13,798 nucleotides of DNA from JBBTVI01 sp038063315. Its GTDB lineage: Bacteria > Patescibacteriota > Minisyncoccia > Sungbacterales > HO2-52-23. The notes under the pieces are model-generated. The model was given only the letters and a program-made list of their open reading frames with translations, was not told the DNA's origin and did no database searches. The position numbers were made by a program, and so were the translations under genes. Location of the stretch: NCBI GenBank assembly GCA_038063315.1, contig JBBTVI010000041.1, positions 1 through 13,798 of the forward strand, written 5' to 3'. The stretch's first letter is position 1. Each line of letters opens with the position of its first letter. Shown here piece after piece: positions 1-6,066 of the stretch.

Positions 1-62
1 GAATCCAGATTTTCTGCTCTCAAAGAAGTGAGAACCTGGACCCCCGCCTCCGCGGGGGTGAC
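1..62. repeat. Palindromic REP-like element, partial (cut by window start)
   Basis: The stretch has an inner inverted pair (AATCCAG near position 2 and CCTGGA near 35-40), then a GC-rich hairpin of C and G runs (41-58) ending in GTGAC. The same design, with GTCA...TGAC ends and an inner AATCCAG/CTGGA pair, recurs at 6720-6839, 10284-10374 and 13428-13549. The left end lies outside the window. Confidence 0.6.
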
Positions 63-100
63 ACCATAAATGCTTTATTCACCAAACTCGCGGTAATAGT

Positions 101-129
101 TTTACATTTTTCGTTTTTCACCTTACGTT
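101..129 (+). promoter_or_regulatory. Candidate promoter of the HisRS-like gene
   Basis: TTTACA (101-106) and TACGTT (124-129) are separated by 17 bases. The -35 box matches consensus at 5 of 6 positions and the -10 box at only 3 of 6. Transcription would start at about 136-137, on the start codon itself, and no Shine-Dalgarno sequence precedes the ATG. This fits a leaderless mRNA but is inferred from spacing only. Confidence 0.4.
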
Positions 130-136
130 TTCATCC

Positions 137-1450
137 ATGGCCCGCATCTCATTGAAGGAAAAAGAATTCTTTGCGGCGTTTGATCGCCTCCCTGATGCTG
201 AGGGCCGCATCATGGAAATGGTTTCCCGTGCGGCCCGCCCCATCGGATTTTATCGGTTTGAACGCGTTGAGGTCTCACCCGTGGAGGACGCGCGTCTCTG
301 GGCATCTTTTTCCAAAGCGAGCCAGGGCGCGGAGCGTCTTCCGATTTTTTGCCGCTCCAAAGGCGAGGGCGAATGGATGCTGCGGATGTCCGGGGCGCTT
401 GCGCTGATCCGTTTCGGGATGACGCATCGGCTTTATAATGAGGCGAGCCCGGCCAAATTGTGGTGGGAGGGGGATTGTTTTTGGCGCGAGGGAACCGGGC
501 GGGATGACGGCGTCCGGCGGAGTTACGAGATCGCCCTAGCCACAATCGGCCAGGACGATCCGCTGGCGGTGGCCGAGATTATGATGGTGTTATGGCGGTC
601 GTTCGGGGAACTGGGAATCCGGGACGAGGACTTGAGCGTGCGCGTCAATGCCGTGGGCTGCGGAGTATGCCGCGCCGCATTCCGTTCCGCGATGACCGCA
701 TACCTTCGGCCGCGATCCGGGCGCCTCTGCAAGGTATGCCGCGTTGGGGCGCGCCGCGCGCCGGTGCGGCTCGCGGCCTGCAGCGATGAACGCTGCCGCG
801 CAATCATTGAAAACGCCCCTCAGATGCTGGATTTTCTGTGCGACAGCTGCGGGCGGCACCTTCGCACGCTTTTTGAATGTTTCGATGAGGCGCGCCTTCC
901 GTATTTTTTGGATTCGACTTTGTACCGCGAGGAGTCGTTTTTCAGCGATATTATTTTTGAGTTTCGGTATAAGGCCGCGCACGGGGAGGATTCGGATGCG
1001 GGGGAGGGGCCGGGCAGCGTGGTGTTGGCCGAAGGCGGGCGGATGTCCCGTGTCGGCAAGGCGATGACGGGGAAACGGTTCGGCGCGGTTGCTGGCGTGA
1101 TTCTTTTGGATAATGCGCTTGATGCGGCGGTCGCGGCCGCGCCGGAAGCCCCGCGCCATTCGCCTGTTTTCGTTGTTCAGCTGGGGGAGCTTGCGAAGCG
1201 CAAAAGCCTGGTGTTGGTTGAGCGCCTGCGCGAAGGAGGAATTCCGATGTTTGCGTCGTTCGGACGCGATTCGATCCGGGCGCAGCTCAAGGCCGCGGAA
1301 CGGGCGGGGACTAATCTGGCGCTGGTGCTCGGGCAGAAAGAGGCGTTGGACGGCACCGTGATTGTGCGCGAAGTCATGTCGGGCATACAGGAAACCGTCC
1401 GGCAGGATAAGATCGTTGATTTTCTGAAAGAGCGCGTGATGGGCAAATAA
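137..1450 (+). CDS. Histidyl-tRNA synthetase-like protein with degenerate catalytic motifs
   Basis: The 437-residue protein follows the bacterial HisRS layout: class II core (1-165), Cys-containing insertion (Cys 175/178, 198/201, 215/220, 235/238), core end (262-330) and a C-terminal anticodon-binding domain (about 344-432, with a recognisable FGRDSIRAQLKAAERAG stretch). The catalytic motifs are eroded. The usual RPEGT is RMSGA (83-87). Motif 2 FRYE is FWRE (115-118). RGLDYY is REESFF (264-269), keeping only the Arg. GGRYD is GGRMS (300-304). The N-terminal RGT(K/R)D signature is absent. HisZ, the HisRS-like regulator of ATP phosphoribosyltransferase, normally lacks the anticodon domain, so this is not a typical HisZ. 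It may be a non-aminoacylating paralogue that still binds RNA, or a very divergent true HisRS. The ATG at 137 follows a plausible promoter at leaderless spacing. Homology is confident; activity is unknown. Confidence 0.8.
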   Translation: MARISLKEKEFFAAFDRLPDAEGRIMEMVSRAARPIGFYRFERVEVSPVEDARLWASFSKASQGAERLPIFCRSKGEGEWMLRMSGALALIRFGMTHRLYNEASPAKLWWEGDCFWREGTGRDDGVRRSYEIALATIGQDDPLAVAEIMMVLWRSFGELGIRDEDLSVRVNAVGCGVCRAAFRSAMTAYLRPRSGRLCKVCRVGARRAPVRLAACSDERCRAIIENAPQMLDFLCDSCGRHLRTLFECFDEARLPYFLDSTLYREESFFSDIIFEFRYKAAHGEDSDAGEGPGSVVLAEGGRMSRVGKAMTGKRFGAVAGVILLDNALDAAVAAAPEAPRHSPVFVVQLGELAKRKSLVLVERLREGGIPMFASFGRDSIRAQLKAAERAGTNLALVLGQKEALDGTVIVREVMSGIQETVRQDKIVDFLKERVMGK

Positions 1451-1452
1451 AA

Positions 1453-1566
1453 GGGGTATTATGGGGTATGAATTATGTATTATGGAAAATTTTGGGCATT
1501 TGCCGTGACGCTCCCATAATTCATAATACAAATCCCATAATACATTATTCGTATCCCATAGCCCAT
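1453..1566. repeat. AT-rich inverted-repeat element, copy A
   Basis: The left arm (about 1453-1485, containing GGGGTATGAATTATG) is nearly the reverse complement of the right arm (about 1533-1560, containing CATAATACATTATTCG). A second right-arm unit lies at 1513-1533. The loop at 1486-1512 is unrelated to the loops of the other copies. The element fills the gap between the HisRS-like gene and the HIT gene and ends at the HIT start codon. Copies B and C are at 1907-1996 and 4522-4614. Confidence 0.75.
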
Positions 1567-1568
1567 GA

Positions 1569-1901
1569 ATGAACATGGATTGCCTATTTTGTAAAATCGC
1601 CTCGGGTGAGATTCCGTCGGAGACGGTGTACGAGGATGAGCACATCCGCGCGTTCCGCGACATCAACCCGAAGGCGCCGGTGCATGTTTTGGTGATTCCG
1701 AAAGAGCACGTTGAGTCAATCGCGCATCTGGAGGCGAATCACCACGATATTATCGCGCGGCTGATTTATACGGCAAAAAACATCGCCGAAGAGGGGGGCT
1801 TGAAAGGATACAAATTATTGTTTAATGTAGGGCGTGAAGGAGGGCAGGTGGTGGATCACCTGCATTTGCACCTTTTAGGGGGATGGGGGAATAAGAAATG
1901 A
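1569..1901 (+). CDS. HIT family hydrolase (HinT/PKCI type)
   Basis: This 110-residue protein has the normal HIT length. It starts with the CLFCKI(x)GEIP signature (residues 5-14), whose cysteines often bind zinc in this subfamily. It has the DINPKAPVHVLVIPK strand at about 31-45 and ends in the histidine triad HLHLHLL (about 97-103). The middle His of the triad is the nucleophile. Family members hydrolyse purine nucleoside phosphoramidates and related adenylates in the cytoplasm, such as aminoacyl-AMP released by tRNA synthetases, which would suit its place after a HisRS-like gene (inference). The ATG at 1569 is used; 1575 is also possible. There is no Shine-Dalgarno sequence. Repeat elements flank it on both sides, so it is probably its own transcription unit or the tail of the upstream one. 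Confidence 0.93.
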   Translation: MNMDCLFCKIASGEIPSETVYEDEHIRAFRDINPKAPVHVLVIPKEHVESIAHLEANHHDIIARLIYTAKNIAEEGGLKGYKLLFNVGREGGQVVDHLHLHLLGGWGNKK

Positions 1902-1906
1902 ATCAA

Positions 1907-1996
1907 GGGGTATGTATGATGAATTATGGGTATTGAGAGAGAAACGTTTCTGATTTCTTTCTGCCCCATAATACATAATTCGTATCCCATATCCCA
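1907..1996. repeat. AT-rich inverted-repeat element, copy B
   Basis: The left arm at 1907-1930 (GGGGTATGTATGATGAATTA) is nearly the reverse complement of the right arm at about 1964-1990 (CCCCATAATACATAATTCG). The loop at 1931-1963 differs from copies A and C and itself contains a small palindrome (GAAACGTTTC, 1941-1950). It begins six bases after the HIT stop codon and ends six bases before the bS21 start codon. Confidence 0.75.
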
Positions 1997-2001
1997 TTTT
2001 C

Positions 2002-2250
2002 ATGGTTTACGTCGAAAAACGAAGTTCGGAGACGGTCGGGTCGCTCCTGCGCCGTTTCACCCGGCGGGTGCAGCTCTCGGGCATTCTCCTTGAGTCGCGC
2101 CGGAATCGCTTCCATAAATCCGATCCGACGCGCCGCGCCATGCGCGAAAGCGCTCTGCGCCGCCGCGCGCGGACAATTGAACGTGCGCGCGCGGAGAAAT
2201 TGGGTGTTGCGCGAAGTTCTGCGTCGTCGGTGCGGCCGCGCCGGGACTAA
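2002..2250 (+). CDS. rpsU: Small ribosomal subunit protein bS21
   Basis: This very basic 82-residue protein begins VYVEKRSSETVGSLLRRFTR, followed by the helical Arg-rich segment SGILLESRRNRFHKSDPTRRA. This matches the bS21 pattern of a conserved N-terminal motif, a helix, then a basic tail. It binds the 30S platform near the 16S rRNA 3' end and the anti-Shine-Dalgarno region and helps mRNA binding at initiation. Its C-terminal tail (RARAEKLGV...RPRRD) is longer and more Arg-rich than in Escherichia coli bS21 (about 71 residues). It is the first gene of the packed run bS21-yqeY-ybeY-ftsA. No Shine-Dalgarno sequence precedes its ATG. Confidence 0.9.
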   Translation: MVYVEKRSSETVGSLLRRFTRRVQLSGILLESRRNRFHKSDPTRRAMRESALRRRARTIERARAEKLGVARSSASSVRPRRD

Positions 2251-2255
2251 ATTTC

Positions 2256-2717
2256 GTGTCTACCCGCGAAAAAATCGCCCATGACATGACCGCCGCAATG
2301 CGGGAGCAGGATGCTCGCCGTCTTTCGGTTTTGCGTATGCTCTCGGCCGCGCTGAAGAATAAAGAAATTGAGCGGCGCGGCAGCGGAAAGGAGGCCATGA
2401 GCGACGAGGAGATGATGGACGTTTTGCGAACTGAAATAAAGCGGCGCAATGACGCATCCGAGGGTTTTAGGCGGGGCGGGCGGAATGACCTCGCTGAAAA
2501 GGAGGTCGAGGAGGCGCGGATTCTCGCGGAGTATGCCCCGGCGGAGGTCGGCGACGACATTATCGCGGATATTGTGCGCGACATTATTGCTGCGTCGGAC
2601 AAGATACCCGGGCCCAAGGAGTTCGGTCGCGTCATGGGGGCCGCGATACAGCGGCTTAAGGGCCAGGCATCAGGCGAGCGCGTCAGCGCCATTGTGCGCC
2701 GTGCCCTTGGCGGATAG
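2256..2717 (+). CDS. yqeY: GatB/YqeY domain protein
   Basis: The 153-residue protein is a full-length YqeY. An N-terminal helical part has the family sequence around RLSVLRMLSAALKNKEIE and EEMMDVLRTEIKRRNDASEGF. The C-terminal part has ILAEYAPAEVGDDI and the final GRVMGAAIQRLKGQASGERV segment. The domain resembles the tRNA-binding tail of the GatB and GatE amidotransferase subunits, so a tRNA-linked role is usually proposed, but its reaction is not established. Its GTG start lies five bases after the bS21 stop, so the two are very likely co-transcribed. The bS21-YqeY pairing is common across bacteria. Confidence 0.92.
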   Translation: MSTREKIAHDMTAAMREQDARRLSVLRMLSAALKNKEIERRGSGKEAMSDEEMMDVLRTEIKRRNDASEGFRRGGRNDLAEKEVEEARILAEYAPAEVGDDIIADIVRDIIAASDKIPGPKEFGRVMGAAIQRLKGQASGERVSAIVRRALGG

Positions 2718-2733
2718 ATAAAAGAAGTACGGT

Positions 2734-3123
2734 ATGGCGAAGATTTGTTCTTATTCCGCATTGGCGGAACGCGTACGCGGCGCATTTCCCAGGTTTCTGA
2801 GAAAGCGGCTACCCACAACGGTAGTCGTTGTTTGTTTGAACGCGAGGGAATCGGAAAAAATCAATCTTCTGTATCGCGGCAAAAAATCCGCGACGAATGT
2901 GTTATCATTTCGATACGGACCTGATTACGGGGAGGTACTGGTGTGTCCGGCGGTTATTCGTGATGAAGCCAGGCGCGACGGTCAGGCCTTTTCGTATCGG
3001 ATGACATGGATGGTTGTGCATGGTATGCTGCATCTGGCGGGCGTGCATCACGAAAAGTCGCCGAAAATGGCGCAGCGTTTTGAACGGGTGGAAAAAGGGA
3101 TTTTAGACATTTTATGTTTTTGA
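2734..3123 (+). CDS. ybeY: Endoribonuclease YbeY (rRNA maturation factor)
   Basis: The 129-residue protein has the YbeY core: INLLYRGKKSATNVLSF (43-59), GEVLVCP (66-72) and the zinc motif HGMLHLAGVHH (96-106). His96, His100 and His106 match the three metal ligands. The Asp usually preceding the last His is His105 here. YbeY is a metal-dependent single-strand RNase involved in 16S rRNA 3'-end maturation and ribosome quality control. It is slightly shorter than the usual 150-160 residues, mainly at the N-terminus. A weak AGAAG lies upstream of the ATG. It sits 16 bases after yqeY and 9 bases before ftsA, in one operon of ribosome and division genes. Confidence 0.93.
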   Translation: MAKICSYSALAERVRGAFPRFLRKRLPTTVVVVCLNARESEKINLLYRGKKSATNVLSFRYGPDYGEVLVCPAVIRDEARRDGQAFSYRMTWMVVHGMLHLAGVHHEKSPKMAQRFERVEKGILDILCF

Positions 3124-3132
3124 TTTGTTATC

Positions 3133-4419
3133 GTGTTTCGTCATATCATTGCCGCAATTGACGTGGGGAGCTCGACGGTCGAGACGGTCATTGCCGAGCG
3201 AAAGAGCGACCGCGACGTCGCGTCCCACATTCTGGGTATCGGCGTTGTCCCCAGTCGGGGGATGCGTCGCGGCGTTGTCGTGGATATTGAGGAGGCGACC
3301 TCCGCGATCCGGCGCTCGGTGGAGGAGGCGCGTCGGTCTTCCGGCGTGTCCGTGCGGAGCGCGTGGGTCAGCGTGGACGGCGCGCATATCGCGACATCGT
3401 CGTCGCGCGGCGTTGTCGCCGTGTCGCGCGCGGACGGGGAAATCTCAGCCGAGGACATGCGTCGCGCCCTGGCCGCGGCCGAGACATTCGTACCCAAAAA
3501 TCTCAATAAAGCGACCATCCACATCATGCCGCGCGATTTTCGGGTGGACAACGAGGCGGGCATCAAAGATCCCGTGGGAATGCACGGCGTGCGTCTCGAG
3601 GTGGATGCATTGATCGTTGAGTGTTCCGCTCCGTTTCTGAAAAACCTTTTTAAGTGCGTGGAGGGAGCGGGTATTGAGGTGGCCAATTACGCGTTTGCGC
3701 CGTTTGCGGCATCGGATGCGATCCTGACAAAACAGCAAAAAGAACTCGGGGTGATGCTCTGCGACATCGGGGGCGGTACCACGAGTTTTATGGTTTTTGA
3801 AGAGGGCGCGCCGCTCCATGCCGGTGTTATTCCGATCGGCGGCGGGCATATCACGAACGATATCGCGATTGGTTTCCAGATTCATGTGGATGCGGCCGAG
3901 TACATCAAGACGTTGCACGGGGCCTGTTCCGGCGCCGATTTTCCGCGGAAGGAGAATTTGCGGCTCGCGGACGTGCTCCGCGACGGCGGCGCCGAATTCA
4001 TGCTTGAGCGCGGGCTTATGGCGTCCGAGGAGCAGATGACATATTCGCGCAGGGATCTCGCCGAGATGGTATCGGCGCGGCTCACAGATATTTTCGAACT
4101 CCTGCAAAAGGAACTTAAAAAAATCGGCCGTAACCGCCTTCTGCCCGCGGGGATTGTTTTTGTGGGAGGCGGGTCCAGGGTTCCGGGCCTCGTGGATCTC
4201 GCGCGCCGCGAGATGCAGCTGCCCGTTGAGCTCGGCCGCGCGTCGGCATTCGAGAATGCGGCGGACGAGCATCGGATAGCGCAGCTTGCATCGGCTTTCG
4301 GATTGATTCTGCGCGCCGAATCCGGAGCGTTGTATCAGGGAGGCGCCGGCCGGCCAAATCGTCTTGCGCATATGAGAGGCACGCCGATCGGCCGCTGGTT
4401 GCGGTCATTGATTCCCTGA
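3133..4419 (+). CDS. ftsA: Cell division protein FtsA
   Basis: FtsA is an actin-like ATPase that forms filaments on the inner membrane face, anchors FtsZ and recruits later divisome proteins. This 428-residue copy has the phosphate-1 loop IDVGSST (9-15), the inserted SHS2 region around GVRLEVDALIVECSAPFLKN (about 153-172), phosphate-2 CDIGGGTT (about 210-217) and the adenosine loop FVGGGSRVPG (about 343-352). The last residues, GRWLRSLIP, make a short amphipathic helix with Trp, Leu and Arg, the usual membrane-targeting sequence. The GTG start at 3133 is the only one fitting the N-terminal ATPase strand, nine bases after ybeY. No Shine-Dalgarno sequence is visible. It precedes ftsZ but is separated from it by 207 bases holding a repeat element. 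Confidence 0.95.
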   Translation: MFRHIIAAIDVGSSTVETVIAERKSDRDVASHILGIGVVPSRGMRRGVVVDIEEATSAIRRSVEEARRSSGVSVRSAWVSVDGAHIATSSSRGVVAVSRADGEISAEDMRRALAAAETFVPKNLNKATIHIMPRDFRVDNEAGIKDPVGMHGVRLEVDALIVECSAPFLKNLFKCVEGAGIEVANYAFAPFAASDAILTKQQKELGVMLCDIGGGTTSFMVFEEGAPLHAGVIPIGGGHITNDIAIGFQIHVDAAEYIKTLHGACSGADFPRKENLRLADVLRDGGAEFMLERGLMASEEQMTYSRRDLAEMVSARLTDIFELLQKELKKIGRNRLLPAGIVFVGGGSRVPGLVDLARREMQLPVELGRASAFENAADEHRIAQLASAFGLILRAESGALYQGGAGRPNRLAHMRGTPIGRWLRSLIP

Positions 4420-4521
4420 GGGGATTTTGATGTGCGTTTCCTGTTGATAAGCAGTGTAAAGCGCCTCTTTTGTCAATGCTTGCGCGCCGTACGCACGGCG
4501 TGGTAGGGTATGGGAAACTCG

Positions 4522-4614
4522 GCATGTATCATGGGGTATGTATCATGAATTATGGGAAGGTGGGACTATTTGCTTTCTGACATTCCGATCCCGTAATACA
4601 TAATTCATATCCCA
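4522..4614. repeat. AT-rich inverted-repeat element, copy C
   Basis: The left arm at about 4522-4556 (ATGGGGTATGTATCATGAAT) is nearly the reverse complement of the right arm at about 4588-4614 (CCCGTAATACATAATTCAT). The loop at 4557-4587 is unique. The element ends 12 bases before the ftsZ start codon. The rest of this 207-base gap (4420-4521) holds only a 6 bp hairpin (CGCCGT/ACGGCG) near 4487-4502 with no T-run after it. Confidence 0.75.
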
Positions 4615-4626
4615 TTATTCTGTTTT

Positions 4627-5763
4627 ATGCCCCAACTGAAACCCGATATCGAAACATACGCGCGGATTAAGGTTGTCGGCGTCGGCGGCGGCGGCGGCAA
4701 GGCCGTGACGCGCATGGTGGACCATAAAATCAACGGCGTTGATTTTATCACGATCAATACGGACGCGCAGGATCTGCACCTGACCAAGGCACGGACCAAA
4801 ATCCATATCGGGAAGAATTTGACCAAAGGCCTTGGCGCGGGCATGAATCCGGAAGTAGGAAGGCAGGCCGCAGAGGAGAACCGCGACGAAATCCACGAAG
4901 CGCTCAAAGGCGCGGACATGGTTTTTGTGACCGGCGGGCTCGGCGGAGGAACATGCTCGGGAGCATCCGCGACTGTGGCCGAGGCCGCGCGCGATTCCGG
5001 CGCATTGGTGATCGGTGTCGTGACCAAACCGTTTTCGTTCGAGGGGGCGCAGCGTGCGCGGATCGCGGACATGGCGTGGCATCAGTTGAAAGACCGGGTG
5101 GATGCTCTGATTACGATCCATAACGACCGGCTCCTCAATGTTATCAGCAAGGAGACGTCGCTTCTGAACGCATTTGCGATTTGCGATGACGTCTTGCGCC
5201 AGGCGGTCCAAGGCATTTCGGATCTGATTGTGACGCCGGGTATTATCAATGTTGATTTTGCGGATGTGCGCGCGATCATGTCCGACGCGGGGTCGGCTCT
5301 TATGGGCGTCGGGTACGGCACGGGCGAGACCCGTGCGGCAGCTGCGGCAAAAGCCGCAGTCAGCTCTCCGCTTCTGGATATTTCCATTGACGGCGCGCGC
5401 GGGGTTCTCTTTAACGTCTCCGGAGGGGATGATATGACGATGTGGGAGATTAATGAGGCGGCCAAAGTCATTACCGAGTCCATTGATCCGGACGCCAAAG
5501 TCATTTTCGGCGCGGTCCACGACGACAAACTGAAAAAAGGAGAGATCAAAATTACGGTCATCGCAACAGGATTCGGCATTGCGCCCGCTGCGGCGCGTCG
5601 TGAGGCCTCTGATACGGCGGAGGAAATTCCGGTTAAGCGCGACATGCCTCCGGTTCCGCCGACGGCGCGTGCGCTCCATAATGAACTTACGCAAAATGCG
5701 CCCGAGGAGGGCGATGAAGAATGGGATTCCGTGCCCGCATTTTTGCGCCGCCGGAAAAGATAA
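4627..5763 (+). CDS. ftsZ: Cell division GTPase FtsZ
   Basis: FtsZ is the tubulin homologue that forms the division ring. This 378-residue protein has VVGVGGGGGKA (16-26), NTDAQDL (44-50) and the T7 loop NVDFADVR (207-214), with the two Asp residues that complete GTP hydrolysis in the neighbouring subunit. The tubulin signature GGGTG(T/S)G reads GGGTCSG (106-112), with Cys110 in place of a Gly. A disordered linker (about 325-362) leads to WDSVPAFLRRRKR, a clear version of the C-terminal peptide that binds FtsA, with a basic end. FtsA lies directly upstream. The ATG at 4627 follows repeat copy C, with no Shine-Dalgarno sequence. A terminator follows at 5806-5833. Confidence 0.97.
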   Translation: MPQLKPDIETYARIKVVGVGGGGGKAVTRMVDHKINGVDFITINTDAQDLHLTKARTKIHIGKNLTKGLGAGMNPEVGRQAAEENRDEIHEALKGADMVFVTGGLGGGTCSGASATVAEAARDSGALVIGVVTKPFSFEGAQRARIADMAWHQLKDRVDALITIHNDRLLNVISKETSLLNAFAICDDVLRQAVQGISDLIVTPGIINVDFADVRAIMSDAGSALMGVGYGTGETRAAAAAKAAVSSPLLDISIDGARGVLFNVSGGDDMTMWEINEAAKVITESIDPDAKVIFGAVHDDKLKKGEIKITVIATGFGIAPAAARREASDTAEEIPVKRDMPPVPPTARALHNELTQNAPEEGDEEWDSVPAFLRRRKR

Positions 5764-5805
5764 TCAGAAGAGAAAACGAAGAGTCAAGAGTTTGAACTTT
5801 TCATT

Positions 5806-5833
5806 AAAAAAACGCCGCAAAGGCGCTTTTTTT
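5806..5833 (+). terminator. Intrinsic terminator after ftsZ
   Basis: A short GC hairpin (CGCC at 5813-5816 with GGCG at 5822-5825, loop GCAAA) is flanked by an A-run before (5806-5812) and a run of seven T after (5827-5833). It lies 43 bases past the ftsZ stop. The A-run and T-run make it potentially bidirectional, but no minus-strand gene approaches it. Confidence 0.75.
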
Positions 5834-5869
5834 CTTGGTTTTTCGATTGGGTATGCATTTGGTCTTTGG

Positions 5870-5878
5870 TTATCCACA
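5870..5878 (+). promoter_or_regulatory. DnaA box (perfect TTATCCACA)
   Basis: The nine bases match the DnaA box consensus TTATNCACA exactly. A second exact copy in the same orientation starts 47 bases later. Both lie in the 303-base stretch between ftsZ (5763) and the next start codon (6067). Apart from these boxes, that stretch holds the ftsZ terminator, a promoter and a hairpin. Confidence 0.5.
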
Positions 5879-5916
5879 TCGTGGGTTTTGATTGCTCTTC
5901 GGTTGCGCTGCGAAAG

Positions 5917-5925
5917 TTATCCACA
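5917..5925 (+). promoter_or_regulatory. DnaA box (perfect TTATCCACA), second copy
   Basis: This is an exact consensus 9-mer in direct orientation with the box at 5870. It is followed by AT-rich sequence with A-runs (5929-5935, 5953-5959). DnaA binding here could control transcription of the downstream gene or mark an origin-like site. No dnaA or dnaN gene is in the window. Confidence 0.5.
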
Positions 5926-5963
5926 AGAATAAAAAACGCGCTAACCATCGGCAAAAAAACCAT

Positions 5964-5992
5964 TTGACCGCGCCGTGGCCGCAGAATAAACT
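5964..5992 (+). promoter_or_regulatory. Candidate promoter upstream of the AT-rich gene
   Basis: TTGACC (5964-5969) and TAAACT (5987-5992) are exactly 17 bases apart, matching consensus at 5 of 6 and 4 of 6 positions. Transcription would begin near 5999. That lies downstream of an in-frame ATG at 5995, which argues for the ATG at 6067 as the true start of the next gene. Confidence 0.5.
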
Positions 5993-6021
5993 ATATGGAG
6001 AGTCGCACAATTTTTCTTATT

Positions 6022-6049
6022 CTTTTGGCGCATTGCCAAAAGATTTTTT
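6022..6049 (+). terminator. Terminator-like hairpin in the leader (attenuator or short-RNA end)
   Basis: CTTTTGGC (6022-6029) pairs perfectly with GCCAAAAG (6035-6042) around a five-base loop, and one more T-A pair closes it. A run of six T (6044-6049) follows. It starts about 23 bases after the predicted transcription start and ends 17 bases before the ATG at 6067. It would either stop transcription before the gene (attenuation) or end an RNA of about 50 nt. Confidence 0.5.
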
Positions 6050-6066
6050 CATCTTTATTGCTGTCT

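Noticed and set aside
590..1666. Long minus-strand open frame (358 codons) opposite the HisRS-like gene
   Set aside because: It is the antisense shadow of a GC-rich gene; its product is Arg/His/Pro-rich with no domain, and it crosses repeat copy A.
2057..2818. Minus-strand open frame of 253 codons opposite bS21, yqeY and ybeY
   Set aside because: It runs antisense to three well-recognised genes, and its Ser/Arg/Ala-rich translation has no family features.
3445..4371. Minus-strand open frame of 308 codons opposite ftsA
   Set aside because: Shadow frame of a clear FtsA; no ribosome binding site or motif.
4487..4502. Hairpin CGCCGT/ACGGCG after ftsA as a terminator
   Set aside because: The stem is only 6 bp and no T-run follows on either strand.
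1453..4614. CRISPR-like array from the recurring AT-rich units
   Set aside because: The units are inverted pairs separated by genes, not regularly spaced direct repeats, and no cas genes are present.
4615..5694. Minus-strand open frame of 359 codons opposite ftsZ
   Set aside because: Shadow of FtsZ with Arg/His-rich nonsense composition.
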